A DNA stretch of 64,000 nucleotides from Branchiostoma floridae (Eukaryota > Chordata > Leptocardii > Amphioxiformes > Branchiostomatidae): assembly GCF_000003815.2 (NCBI RefSeq), contig NC_049985.1, positions 10,514,206 to 10,578,205 on the forward strand, given 5' to 3'. The position numbers and the translations under genes were made by a program. The stretch's first letter is position 1; every line of letters starts with the position of its first letter. A model generated the notes under the pieces. The model did no database searches. It was not told the DNA's origin and was given only the letters and a program-made list of their open reading frames with translations. This document shows, piece by piece, positions 34,458 to 46,100 of the stretch.

Positions 34458-36617
34458 AGAGACAGCACACCGTTTTCATGGGATACTTTCAGACATATAG
34501 GTTTGACCAGGGTACGATGTGTTTCCAGACAATAAAATAAAGAAGAAGATGAAGGAGGCCATGAAGTCCAGAAACAGGGCAAGGCTGAAGAAGCTGATTG
34601 AAGAGTACAAATCCAACGCACTCGACGAAGAAGATGACGTCTTCAAAGAAGCAGTAGACAGGCTTGAACTTCTCGATGCAAAGCAAGGTACATATCTTAA
34701 ACAACTCAGCGTATCTTTATACTGAATACTTGTCAAAAACAATTGTCAATTTGTCTGCGTATAAATTGTCCTTGCAAACAGGACAGCAGAAAGAATCCTG
34801 GCATTGTGCTGTTTGGTCTTCTTTACTGTAACAGCATCGGATGTTTTCCTATTTTGCTATTCTTCGCAGGTATACTGGACGCCATCAATGAGAGAAAGAT
34901 ACCGGAGCTAGAGCAGACCATCGCCGTTGCTAGTGTGTACGAGGAAGTGCTCCAGTCCGACCTTCAGGAGGCGAGGACACTCCTGGAGAGTCTGAGAACC
35001 CTGGAGAGGCTGCGTCATGACGTCATGAGCATGGACGAGCGGACCCTGTCGGAGATCAAGCGCTACAAAAACCCTCCGCCAGAAGTGCAGACAGTCATGA
35101 AGGCCACCCTAAGACTGCTCGGGGACAGCAAGAAGCAGACAAAGGTATTATAAAGTGTCGCTCATATGGCACCTAAATGTACTTTCAGAACTCTTGTATT
35201 AGATTAGCCGTTAACATAAATCAGCCAACCAGCTGCGCCGTGTGCCTGCGAAGCTGGTGTGTTACACCGAAGGGCGATTATACCGGCTATATAGATACAG
35301 ATACAGATCAAGTCTAAATTGATGTAGTTTGGTTTTGCCTATAGATAAAAAAGACACTTATAAACAAAAACGTAAAGCTCCAAACTATACGATATTAGAG
35401 AGGTTGCTTCATGTAGGAATAACTATATCTTCATTCATATTTGTGTATCTGTGTCTAAATTCATATCTGTACTTAACATATGCTATGTCTTTCTATCTAT
35501 TCATCTATACAGCGCATCCACTATCTACATCTAAATGATCGATCTATTCATATGTACTATAGTGCATCTTTCTTTGTACTAACAATACGTGTCGTTTAAC
35601 AGAACTGGAGGCTAATTCTAATCCACATGGGCAAGACGGGCCTCCAGAGCCTGAACCACCGTGTGGGGCAGTGCGAGCCGGAGAGCATCTCCCCGGAGAC
35701 GGCAGCTCAGGTCAAGAAGATACTACAGGACCTCAGCCTGGAGAGCGTACGTGACGTCAGTACAGGGGCGGCCACGTACTATGTCTGGGTAAGGCAGAGG
35801 CAGACATGTTTTGTCGTTAATGACGTATTGTTTCAGTATGGGGAAACCAAACTGTTTGGCAACTAAAAAATGGACTAATCGAAACCTTCGGCTGGGTAAT
35901 ACCCCTGTCACATTTGGTGAAAATCGATCGGACGACGATTCTGCGGCAACCGCCCGAGCCTCGCTTATCATAACAACTTTATTGCACAACAATTGTACAA
36001 GGTACAAAGTATGGCTTATATGTGACAGGGACGGTTTTCAGGTGAAAAATACGCGTAACCCTTGCTCTGTCGATCTTAAATATGGTCGATTTTCCATCGA
36101 TACGCCCGAAGATCGTGGACAGGGGTATTACTACGTACTCCGCAGTTATCTGTTCCAATTGATATGGGCATGGGGCTTTATACACGTGTGACGTCAGCAA
36201 TGGGTCAAAGGTTGGAAGTCGATATCACCGTCTTGTAACAAAACTAAACTTTCCGTCGATTTAGTCATCGTGTGGCCTTTTTATAACCATATATTCTGTT
36301 TAGCTAAATGCAATTTACTCTATACAACATGATAATGACCAAAGATTTACTTCCGGACGTTTCGAGTGACGCCCATCACTCTTAAGCTTTTTCGGCGTTA
36401 CAAGAGTGATAGACGTTATTCTAAAAATCCTGCAAGTAATTTCTGATTTTTGTCCATTTGTAGAGATTGAATTGCTTCCAGATATAGTTTACCTGGATGT
36501 CTAACCTTCATACTTTTGTCTTATTGTTGACTTGAACAGGCCATGGGGATGATAAAGGAGGTTGAAGGAATGAAAACAAAGGATGCTTCACCCCGGCCGC
36601 CATCTGCTGATTCATGA
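28527..36617 (+). CDS. KYL2: eight-repeat KY/hillarin-type protein with CARD-like and dynein-stalk-like tail
   Basis: Ten exons: 28527-28577, 29002-29103, 29384-29530, 29900-30120, 30418-33940, 34088-34211, 34529-34687, 34870-35144, 35603-35788, 36540-36617. Total 4866 nt, 1621 residues. The N-terminus MGCGTSS suits myristoylation plus Cys3 palmitoylation. A CxxC occurs in YCRVCDL. The transglutaminase-like core has SYYHLLFSTLC where the family Cys is expected, KQWTAV at the His region, and Asp kept in VDTRWGS. The 3523-nt exon runs from the core through about eight KY repeats, an acidic/Thr-rich linker after repeat 4, an Ala/Gly/Glu-rich linker and the first part of the CARD-like domain, with no intron before the CARD (unlike KYL1 and KYL3). 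The tail ends VWAMGMIKEVEGM; WAM there echoes dynein's WVRAM. A possible poly(A) signal is at 37041. A splice acceptor 17 bp upstream of the ATG indicates a non-coding first exon. Confidence 0.86.
33767..34190 (+). other. CARD-like domain of KYL2 (two exons)
   Basis: Residues about 1291-1382: EDYRAVLKRHKSSIAEVM, EEGIINESEASEM, VNKSLLK, then after the intron AVMTEGEDAFVTYRDMIEETG. Of the three, its GIINESEASEM turn is closest to canonical CARDs. Confidence 0.7.
34390..34463 (-). tRNA. tRNA-Asn (GTT)
   Basis: 74 nt on the minus strand. It begins GTCTCTGTGGCGCAATCGGT, has anticodon GTT within the arm TTCGGCTGTTAACCGAA, and T arm GGTGGTTCGAGCCCACC; discriminator G at 34390. It is intron-less and nearly identical to vertebrate tRNA-Asn. 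It lies antisense in KYL2 intron 6, the intron homologous to the one holding tRNA-Glu copy 1 in KYL1. Confidence 0.96.
35026..36614 (+). other. Dynein-stalk (MTBD)-like C-terminus of KYL2
   Basis: TLSEIKRYKNPPPEV, VMKATLRLLG, NWRLILIHMGKTGLQSL, SIS, ESVRDVSTGAATYYVW then AMGMIKEVEGM. It is encoded across three exons at the same junctions and phases as KYL1, KYL3 and KYL4; the middle exon is 186 nt in all four genes. Confidence 0.68.
35222..35312 (-). repeat. Interspersed repeat in KYL2 intron 8
   Basis: About 90 bp with CAGCTGCGCCGTGTGCCTGCG and GGCTATATAGATACAGATAC. Its reverse complement, about 85-90% identical by eye, lies at 47963-48065 in the homologous intron of KYL3. It belongs to a family I associate with lancelet introns. 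Confidence 0.7.
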
Positions 36618-39600
36618 TTCATGACTTTAATTCGTCCAATTTATGACCATTACACAATTTGTTTATAGCGTGACATGTGGTTGTTTTGCATTTAGTCAAA
36701 AGAATACATATTATGTCATCGATCCATCTATTCAAGAAGAAGTTTTAAAGTAATTGTGATTATAAGAGCGGGTCGAAAGATAAAGAATGTTCCATTGTGG
36801 GGTTTAGTAAGCAATAGCACTTTAGAAAGCAGTTTATTGAGAGCGCTTTTGTGTTGATTAATACCCAATGTAACCAGCAACACTGCACAGTGTCAGACAT
36901 CTGGGGTTCTATAAAGTTCAGCGTTACAAAGTCTAAGTCTGCTGTTTGTGTACCAATGAGATGTTATTTGCCCATTGAACATTATTCTTATCTCCTTACA
37001 ATGGTCCGTCACAACGCAACATTTACAAGGGGTAAAAAATAATAAATAAACATAAACCATGGAAAAATGTCATAGGTATGTCATAATCCCCATTTTCCTT
37101 CAACGAAACTGTTAACCTTCTTATATAACTTAACAAGAACCAAGCGTAGAAATAACAGAGATGTTCTTTAAATTCAACTGTTCTGTATGTATGTATTGTA
37201 TGTACATGTTGCCATACACTGTATCCTGTACAGGTGTCATGCAATTAAGTTCTTCTTCTAACAAGTACAATATCATATAATATCATATAAGATACTACTT
37301 AATACTAAAACCTCAAACAAGCTTAAGTACATAATTCCAATCAAATGTGACATGAAACATCTACACTTCACGATGGAATCTCCAAGAACACGGTCATACC
37401 ACAACTCGCCCTGTCAGAAAATGTAATACTAAATGTTAACTTCATTAAGTACTAGAATTTTTTTCTCGATCATAGTTTGTAAGTCCCACACTTAAGTCCG
37501 CATACCAAAGGTCAGCATCTATCAGTACAACATTTCAGATAGGGTATATGTTGCCTAGAGAACCATCACATGACCATGGCACTTGGGCATGAGTACTGTG
37601 GCGTACGTGTTGAATTGCAGATAACGTGCGTCATGGTGGCAAGTGGCGCTAGCGTCAACAACATATATTTGTTAACCTGCCGACTTCAGGCTCAGTACAC
37701 AGTTGTCAGGTGTACTGAGTGGGCGTTCGTTCTGTGGTCGTAGGATGTTTCAGTTAAGGTGTTCAGAGAGCTGTCCATTCACGCACATTCTTCTAGTGAA
37801 AAGGAACGGTGACTGACAGATAACACTTTTACCATGGGAGTACTTGCGGTATCTCTTTGCTGACGACAACTTGTCCACGTTGCCGACACGGTATGCCCGT
37901 GCATTGGAACACAAACCGGTACATGTACACTGTAACCAGACGGCCCCAGCTACCGAGGATCACCGTTGAAAAGTAAAACTCTCCACGTAAACCAGAACTA
38001 TCCCACAGAAAAGGTAGGTCATTGTTATATGAAACGTTCATACTAAGTTAGCGTACAAAAACTCGTCAGTCAATTTGCAAGTCGGATGTCAACCCTCCTG
38101 ATCACTTGTAGCAGGTTTTGTTCACTACTTATTTCGGGCTATCTAGAGTAGTCTTGAAATGTCTAGTACGTGCATATACGACAGACACTTACGTTCGCGT
38201 ACAAAGTATATATATATATATATTATGTATATATATTTTCATGAGAAAATATGAGCCATTTCTTCGAAAAAGCGCCGTAGCAAACCGCCGGTTAGTCGAG
38301 TTTTAGCGTGGACATTTCAGATACGAAAATTCAAAAGTGCTTTCACTTACATTTTCATGTGTACATTACGTGAGTAATTCATTGTGATGCATGGGCATCG
38401 TATTCGTCAGTTTGTCTGGTCTTTAGTGCTCAAAGCGGAACTAACATTACTTTACACAGGGCATTTCCGCTGTTTTGTACGCGCCAGTTGGCGCATATTT
38501 ACCATGAATTCAGGTGCACTGTCCGTAGTCATGTCTGGAAAAAAAGCGAACACGATCCCGAGTCTGTAGGCTTGGTTTCTAATCCCCATTTCACCTACTA
38601 ACATGGCAATGTTTTCAAAGGGATTACGCGTTTTAGTACGTATACCGAACCATGTCCATGGTGGTCGAATTGTCTAAAAGGGTTGGCCGTTAGGTGTACT
38701 CACGGTCGGTCTCTTAAAGCGATGCTGTTCTGAATTTGCACGTTGAATTTTCACTGTGTAGACTTCGCGATTTCTGTGTGAAACTGCGTGGTCTACACAG
38801 TTTTTTTACACAGATTTATGGTACACATTCTTGACCAACTGCCTATTAATTTGCGTTGTCTAAATCCCACCCAGTACTGAGAGCACTTCGGTACAAGTCC
38901 GACATAAAGCTAGACACAAACTTCAAAACTCAAGGCTAATCGTGGGTTAAACTTTAAGTCTAATGGGGTGTTTACCGTTTCCTACACATGCGCGTAACGT
39001 GTTTTCTTACGATGTGGGTACCTACGTGACCGCATACCATTAGTCCTGCTGACAGAGCAAATAGCGCTGTTTGATCACCATGGCAACACACAAACATCTG
39101 ACGATTTCCTGGAAGCGCACCTGTGTACCAGAGAAATACCTGGAAATTTGGCGACAAGTATATTGACAACACAAAAAAGACCTTATCAACAAAGTTTTAG
39201 AGGACATGCTCCCAAGCCTGTGCCCTTAAGAAAGGTGTAAAAATGGGTACCTGACTTCGGTGGGCCTAAAATGTAATGGAAAAAAGGTTTGGGCTCCGCC
39301 TTCCCATACCGTATCCCAGACTTAGTGGAGAACAACATACTAGCCCTACGGTCTCGGTCTCAAAAAAAGGGCTATGGAACTACCTTTCCCTTATCAGGTC
39401 CGTTGTTCTTGATATGTGTTATCGCTAAAACACGTTATCAACTTGAGTGCAGCGCCATATTGTCCGGACTCGTCTGTCCAAAAGTATTTAAAAAAACGCA
39501 CGGACGTTTAACATTAGACTACGGTGTTATTTCACTGATCATATTAGTTTTGTCGACTAGGGAGTGATATATTACATACACATGCTATAACATACTGTAT

Positions 39601-40120
39601 GTGTTTGTACGACAGGAATCACACTTAGCATTGCATTGCTCATATAACAAGGTCACACACAAGGGGGCCCAACATCGACCTTGACCTTCGTCTTCCCCTA
39701 CACACATACCAAATATCATCGTAGTCCAAGAGTTTCTAAAGTTGTGCTGACTACACATATACGGATATCCGGAAACACAGACATACAAACACACACCAAA
39801 AACTATGCCTTTATTTTTCATTGAGGTAACAAGTTCAGTGTAAATGAAAAGGCGTGCCTGAAACATGTTTTTGTACGCTTTAGTGCTTTCATCATTCATG
39901 CGGAGCAAACATCGTTATTTGTTCAAGTCCACAGCAAAGCTGGCGACAAATGAAGTACGCCTTAATCAAAGGCATGTCTTTTTTCTTTGGACCGCGGGGG
40001 CAGTTCGTGTATAACTCTGGTAAAGAACCTGTATGTTTGTCACAGCAACCTGTATTCTAATAGAAAGTATGCGCATGCTGATAAACGGACAACGTGCCCA
40101 ATGATAATGTATTTGTACAG
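36618..40120. other. KYL2-KYL3 intergenic region
   Basis: About 3.5 kb without a supported exon. It includes KYL2 3' UTR (AATAAA at 37041), a (TA)n tract near 38208-38235, and AT-rich DNA. The KYL3 promoter and leader exon should be near its right end. Confidence 0.45.
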
Positions 40121-40142
40121 GTAACCATATCATTGAAACACT

Positions 40143-43100
40143 ATGGGGTGTGGGTCATCGAAAGCCACCGAGACTGTAGTGAACGTACCAACAGTTACAA
40201 GAGCTGAATCCACTAAGAAGGTCAACACGGTAGTTACAGAGTCGCTAGTACAGGTAAGTAACACGAAGTTATAATGAATTTGTATGCATTCATGCTGAAA
40301 TATTTGACATGTAAATGTACTTACATGGCGTTATAACCTTCACAGACACTTGTTTTTTTTTGTTGACGTTCCAAAAGCTTTGTTATAGCAGTATTGTTTG
40401 AAGTATTTTCCATATCAAAAAGGATTTCAAGTTCGCCATTACATTGGCCAGTGTCCTTGCAATGTGTTTGTAGTTCAAAGCCTCAGCGAATGATGAAGAA
40501 CACAACGACGATGCAAATCAGGCCAGTAATGAGAGAACTGAGGAAGAACAGCCCTCAAAGGAACCAATACAGCCTATGCAGGTATGGCAACACTTGATAG
40601 AAATGTAGAATATTACATCTATAGAACGGTATATGTTATGACGTTAGGCATTGCAGAGACCAAAAGAGACAATCTACGGATGTTCTTTTAGAGTGAGAAG
40701 TGTGTTTACTGTATCAACACGTATTTACAGGACCTCGATGCAGCCACTGCCGAGGACCATGACGACTATGCACATCTGTCCAGTGAGACTACGACAGAGG
40801 AACCGCTCACAGAAGAACCACTTCAAACAGATACGCCTGCTGTACAGGTATGGAGTCCAAGCGGACATCTTCTAGCTGAAAGACATTGTTTAGATGTGGA
40901 CAATTACAAGTACTAGTAGAAAGTTACTCTGACATGATAGTGAAATAGTCTTTCTATAAACATTAGAATTTTAGGATGTACACAGGTTTAATCATAACAG
41001 TGTTATAGTTTCCGCATTTCTTAAGCCAAAAATTTCTCAATGCCTTTGTGACGTTTTCTTCAATTACACAAGGATACAGCAAATGCCGAAGAGCAAAGTG
41101 GCGATGATCGACAGTCCAGCGATAAAACGGCTGAAGACAAGACTACCGAAGAACCAGCTCGGAGGATCAAGCAGGTACGACCACTAAATGAATACAATTC
41201 TTCCTAAAAATGTTGACACCATATCAACACGATGTAATTGCCATTCCAGACACTAGACTGCATTTGCACGAAAATTGAACGTGTTAATGGGTTTTTAGTT
41301 GTTTTCCTGTCGTCACAATTATGTTTCATACCTCAGGCGGTACACCAGCATGACTGGCTGGCCCCTGTGTCCGGAGCTGAACGTGAAGGCTGGCTCACCA
41401 CCTGCAGCATGTGTGGGACCAAGGATGACGTCATTGTCGTCCCACAGATGACAATGACGTCAGATGGCCTGATGACGTACGATGTTGAATCAGCTGAGGG
41501 CGAGATCACCCATGTCGTCTGCAAGCCGAAGCCGTACTCAGATGAAGAAACATACGCGCAGCTGGACGCGCACGCCGTAAATGTGAGTATATTTGGATAT
41601 ATCACCAGCAATAGCAAATCAAAACATGCCTAAATACATCTGATCAAAGATGACTTAGTTATCATAATAAACGACTTCAGTCGGGTTTTAGAATTGAGGG
41701 GTCACGTGCATCTAAAAACTGCCGTATCACATTCTAGAGGTAATGTTAATACACCTACACGGCAACGGTCATTGATCATGACGATTCATGTACTTAGGCT
41801 AATCGGTCTCTGAACGGTGACTTCACGACCTTGATGACGTATCTGTTGGAACCCGCCCGGACCGACCTCGAGAAGGCACGAGTCATGTTCCGCTGGGCCA
41901 CGGCACAGGACCTGGTCAACATGGAATTTCCAGGTGAAGCGTAACTTTGCATCTGTAGAAGACATAAATGATGCATTTGATGCAATTGTATCTAAACCAT
42001 CTATGATAGAATAGACATTTGGTCCCACAATTGAGCATGGCCCATCGACAAGTGCCCTGTGTCTGCTTTGATCTGTTCGTCTTGTCATTTGAATTCTGCA
42101 TTCTCAATTTTGCGGTAGTGTGTCACAGGATGACTCTTGGCCTGACTTTGATTCCATCTTACCTTTTCTTTGTCTTAATGGATATATTGTTTTTCACCGG
42201 CAGAGGTTCCAGTGGAGGAAACACCTGATTGGTATTTGCAGGGAATCAAAGAGGAGAGAAACTCGCATGTCACGCTTCTGGCTAAAATGTGCAGGTGATT
42301 CAATAACCCCCCTACGATGTTTTGATGTTACATATGGAGGTTCTGATCAAAATAGATTACCATGCAAAGGGGAATATCACCCCTCTATCACATTATTTCA
42401 CTAATAGACACAGTCTTAATTCACCTTACTAGTGAAATAATGGTTAAATCAATCTATACAGTGATATTCACCTCGTCCAAGGTCTATGACTAAAGGAATA
42501 TGGACGTAAATGACGAATTGACATACCGTTTCAGTATGTTACAAATGTCGGGATTGTTGTTGAGCAAGGCTGCGCTCATGAAACGCCCAGGTGGAGAACG
42601 TACCTCATCTGAACCTCCTTCCGGTGTCTTACCCTCCTAGCTCCGCTCGCGTATTCTCCAAGCAATGGTTGGTTCGCGGGAATTAGAAGTAGCAGGGAAT
42701 TTTCCCGGGTCGCTCCCCTCTCCGGTAAACATCCCTGCCACTACTGATAGGGATGACTATGGGTCAGTACCGGTAAGCTGTTTTTCTTGTTGGACACGTC
42801 CAGGAACTGAACCTGAAAGAAAACCAGTAGACCGGATCTTATAATCGAAAATACAGATTATACAGGCATGCGTCATGTATTTTGGAGCTTTCAGAACGAA
42901 GAAACGAAGAGCGAAATAGTGCAGAGTTAACAGTTTTATTACCGAGTTACTACAATCAAACTAGGTTAAAAATAGAAGCAGTTAGTGTTGCTTAAATGAC
43001 TCGGATAGGACTTTAAAACGTCAATCGATGTTGGGTACTCCAACAAACAGCGTCTTCCGAGCGAAATGGACGATTGTCTTGAGTATCGCCCACAAATTTT

Positions 43101-46100
43101 CCCAGATAAGGTCCAGGTTCAGGTCCGGACCTGGACCGAATCCTCTGGACCTGGACCGTTCCTGGACCTGATTTTTTTGTACCGGTACCCACCCCTACCC
43201 GCGACCCCAACCTCTTCTTCGAGAATATGCTCGCTGACCGGCCGTGCCTTTGGTTACCTTTTTTCGAACTCGCCGACATAACGCTCGACACCCGTTTATC
43301 CCATTATTTCACTAGTAAGAGGAATTAAGATTGTGTCTTTTAGTGAAATAATGTGATAGCACCCCTCTATCTCATTATTTCCCTAGTAAGACTACAAAGA
43401 TTGTGTCTATTAGTGAAATAATGTAATATCATTATGTTAACCACTATTACATGTGAAAGTAGTTAACATGTTTTTCATTCCACTGAACCACTATTTAGAA
43501 CTAAATAAGAATAATGTGATAATAGACAGTCGAATATGTGTTTATGTGGGCAATTGACAACAGACTTGGTATACACATGTCGGTAATTTTTCCGTCTAAT
43601 GTTAGATATATGTACTTTCGTTTCTTATATCCAGCTTTGCCGGGCTACAACACAAAATAGTTCATGGTTATTCAAAAGGCGTGAAATGTTACCCTGGGAC
43701 GAAAATGGAGGGCGGGGGTCACAGAGGGAGCTGGGTTACCGTGCTAACAGACGGTCGCTGGGGCTTCATAGACTCGGCATGGGGATCGCATCACGTCATA
43801 GACGATCTGGACAAGACAGTCAAGGATTTGGAGCAAGTGTATGCCTTCAACGAGTGTTACTTCTTACCCAACCCACGTCACTATCTCAGCGCCCATCTCC
43901 CAGACGACGACAGACATCAACTTATTCCCGCTCCTGCTCCCTTTAATGACTTCGAGCCGCATGTCAACTGCAGGCCACACTTTTTTGTTCATCACCTGAA
44001 ACTGCTGAGTCATCATCATGGGCTGGTTCCTACCGAGAATGGCAAGGCGGTGATCTACATCGGCTTCAAACCAGAGGACTACAGTACCATCAAGTTCACG
44101 TCCCGTATGCAGACCATGGATCGGCAGTCCACGTGGAAGAACATCAAACTGGACAGGTTTGTGCAACAAGACAGGAAGAGAGACGCAGTGGTCTTCACAA
44201 TCAAACCACCTGAGGAAGGGAGATTTCTACTCGATGTTTTCGTCGGCATGGAAGAAGACAAAGGAACGAAGTATGCCTGCGAGTATGCCATAGACTGTGT
44301 AAAAGCAATGGCAGAAGAAGAAAACAAACCGCTTCCAGAATGGCACGGTACCTGGGGACCCGGTGTCGACGTTATGACAAAAGGTATCATACCAGTGTCG
44401 CATCCAACCACTCTTGTTGAGTGCCCTGAGGGTCGAGCGGCTATCCAGTTCAATCTGCCTGAACAAATGGAATTCATCACAACCTTGTTCGAAACAACAA
44501 CTGACGAGAAACACCTGAAGCGGTACGTAGCTCATGAGGTCGTAAATGGTGTGGCCACGTTCAACGTCATCAATCCGTCACTTGGCAACTCAGGATTAAC
44601 GATATACGCCAAGGGTCAAGAGAACGAAGGGAAAACTTTCCGGCCTTTGTGCACCTACCTAGCGTCCACAGACAGTCCTAGTGAAGAGGTGCCCTTCCCA
44701 AGTGTTGCTAATGGTATGTTCGGACCTTGCCTCCCTCACTTTTCGGACATTGGGATGTCAACAATGAGCCATAACAGCGCATTCATTGATTGTGACGACG
44801 GTGAACTAGAGATCAAGATGGGCACCAACAGAATCCTTAGTGTCTCGCAGCACCTGACATGGGAGACGCTCGAGGAAGAAGTCAACATGGACAACTACTG
44901 TTACAGTGAGGTACGAGATGGTGAGGTGTATTTCTGGCTTCATCTTCCTAGACTGGGCAAATACAAGCTAGCAGTTTATGCAGAAGAGGTTGGACACAAG
45001 GGCAGTCTGCGGAACGTGTACAACTACTGTATCAACTGCACAGGAACAAGGGAAGGGGTTAAGCCATTTCCACCAATTCATGGAAATCGTTGGGGGAAAC
45101 AGTTTCCTGAGTGTACAGACCTCGGCCTGACAGCAACAAGTCATCCAACAGGTTTCATCGAGGCAGAGGAAAAACTTGAGATCGTTCTTGATTCCACAAA
45201 GTCATTGGAGTTTGTTCATCACCTAAAGTATTGGGCAACGGAGGAGATTGAGGAACGCATGGAGGATTTCTGCTGTCATAAGGTACTCAACGAAGGAAAG
45301 ACAACAGCAGTGCTTTTACAGTTCCCTCACGAGGGACTTTACATCCTCCAGTTATACGCGAAGGAAACGGGGACAGACGGCGTCTACCATAACGTGGTTA
45401 ACTATTTGATTTCGTGCAAGAAGTCGGCAGCAGGTTGCGTGGGATTTCCAGAAGTGTGGAACAAAAGATGGGGACCGCTTTATCTCCACTTTTCATCCAT
45501 GGGCTTGAGCCTTACAAGTCACAGAGATCCGATGATTCACTGTAGAACCGGAGCTCTGCAGATTTCACTTGAGAGGTCCAAACCAGTCCAGTTCCTGGTC
45601 CACCTGTACCATTGTGAGAACGGTCAGCAGACTGATCTCCGTAACAATGTCTTCATCCACGATGATCTTGGCGACACGGGGAAGATGACGGCTAGGGTTC
45701 TTATGCCACACGCCGGTGACTACAAACTGCAGATATCCGCCAAAGAGGCAGGTGACAATAACTCGTACCCTACGGCAGTCAACTATCTCATACACTGTTC
45801 AAACGCCATGCACGGCTTCCTTGAGTTTCCGGAGTCGTTTTCAAACTGGGGACCGGGCTGCCACGTCCATGAGCCACAGATGAGGGCTCTACCAGCTGGA
45901 AGGGAAACGCACTTCAAAGTCACAATCCCAGATGCTGTTGATGTAGCTATAATATCGCCAGACGGTAATTGGTCACACCTGACGGAACAAGAGGACGGCA
46001 CATGGGAAGGTGACGCAAAAATCCCTGGAGAGGGCTTTGTCGGCAAAATCATCAAACTGTCTGCGAAGATCAACGACGGGAAAGACACCTACTGGACGAT

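Noticed and set aside
43013-43291. Minus-strand 92-codon frame in KYL3 intron 7
   Set aside because: Its composition (GTG, GPG and SRS repeats) comes from the GGACCTGGACC simple repeat; no known domain.
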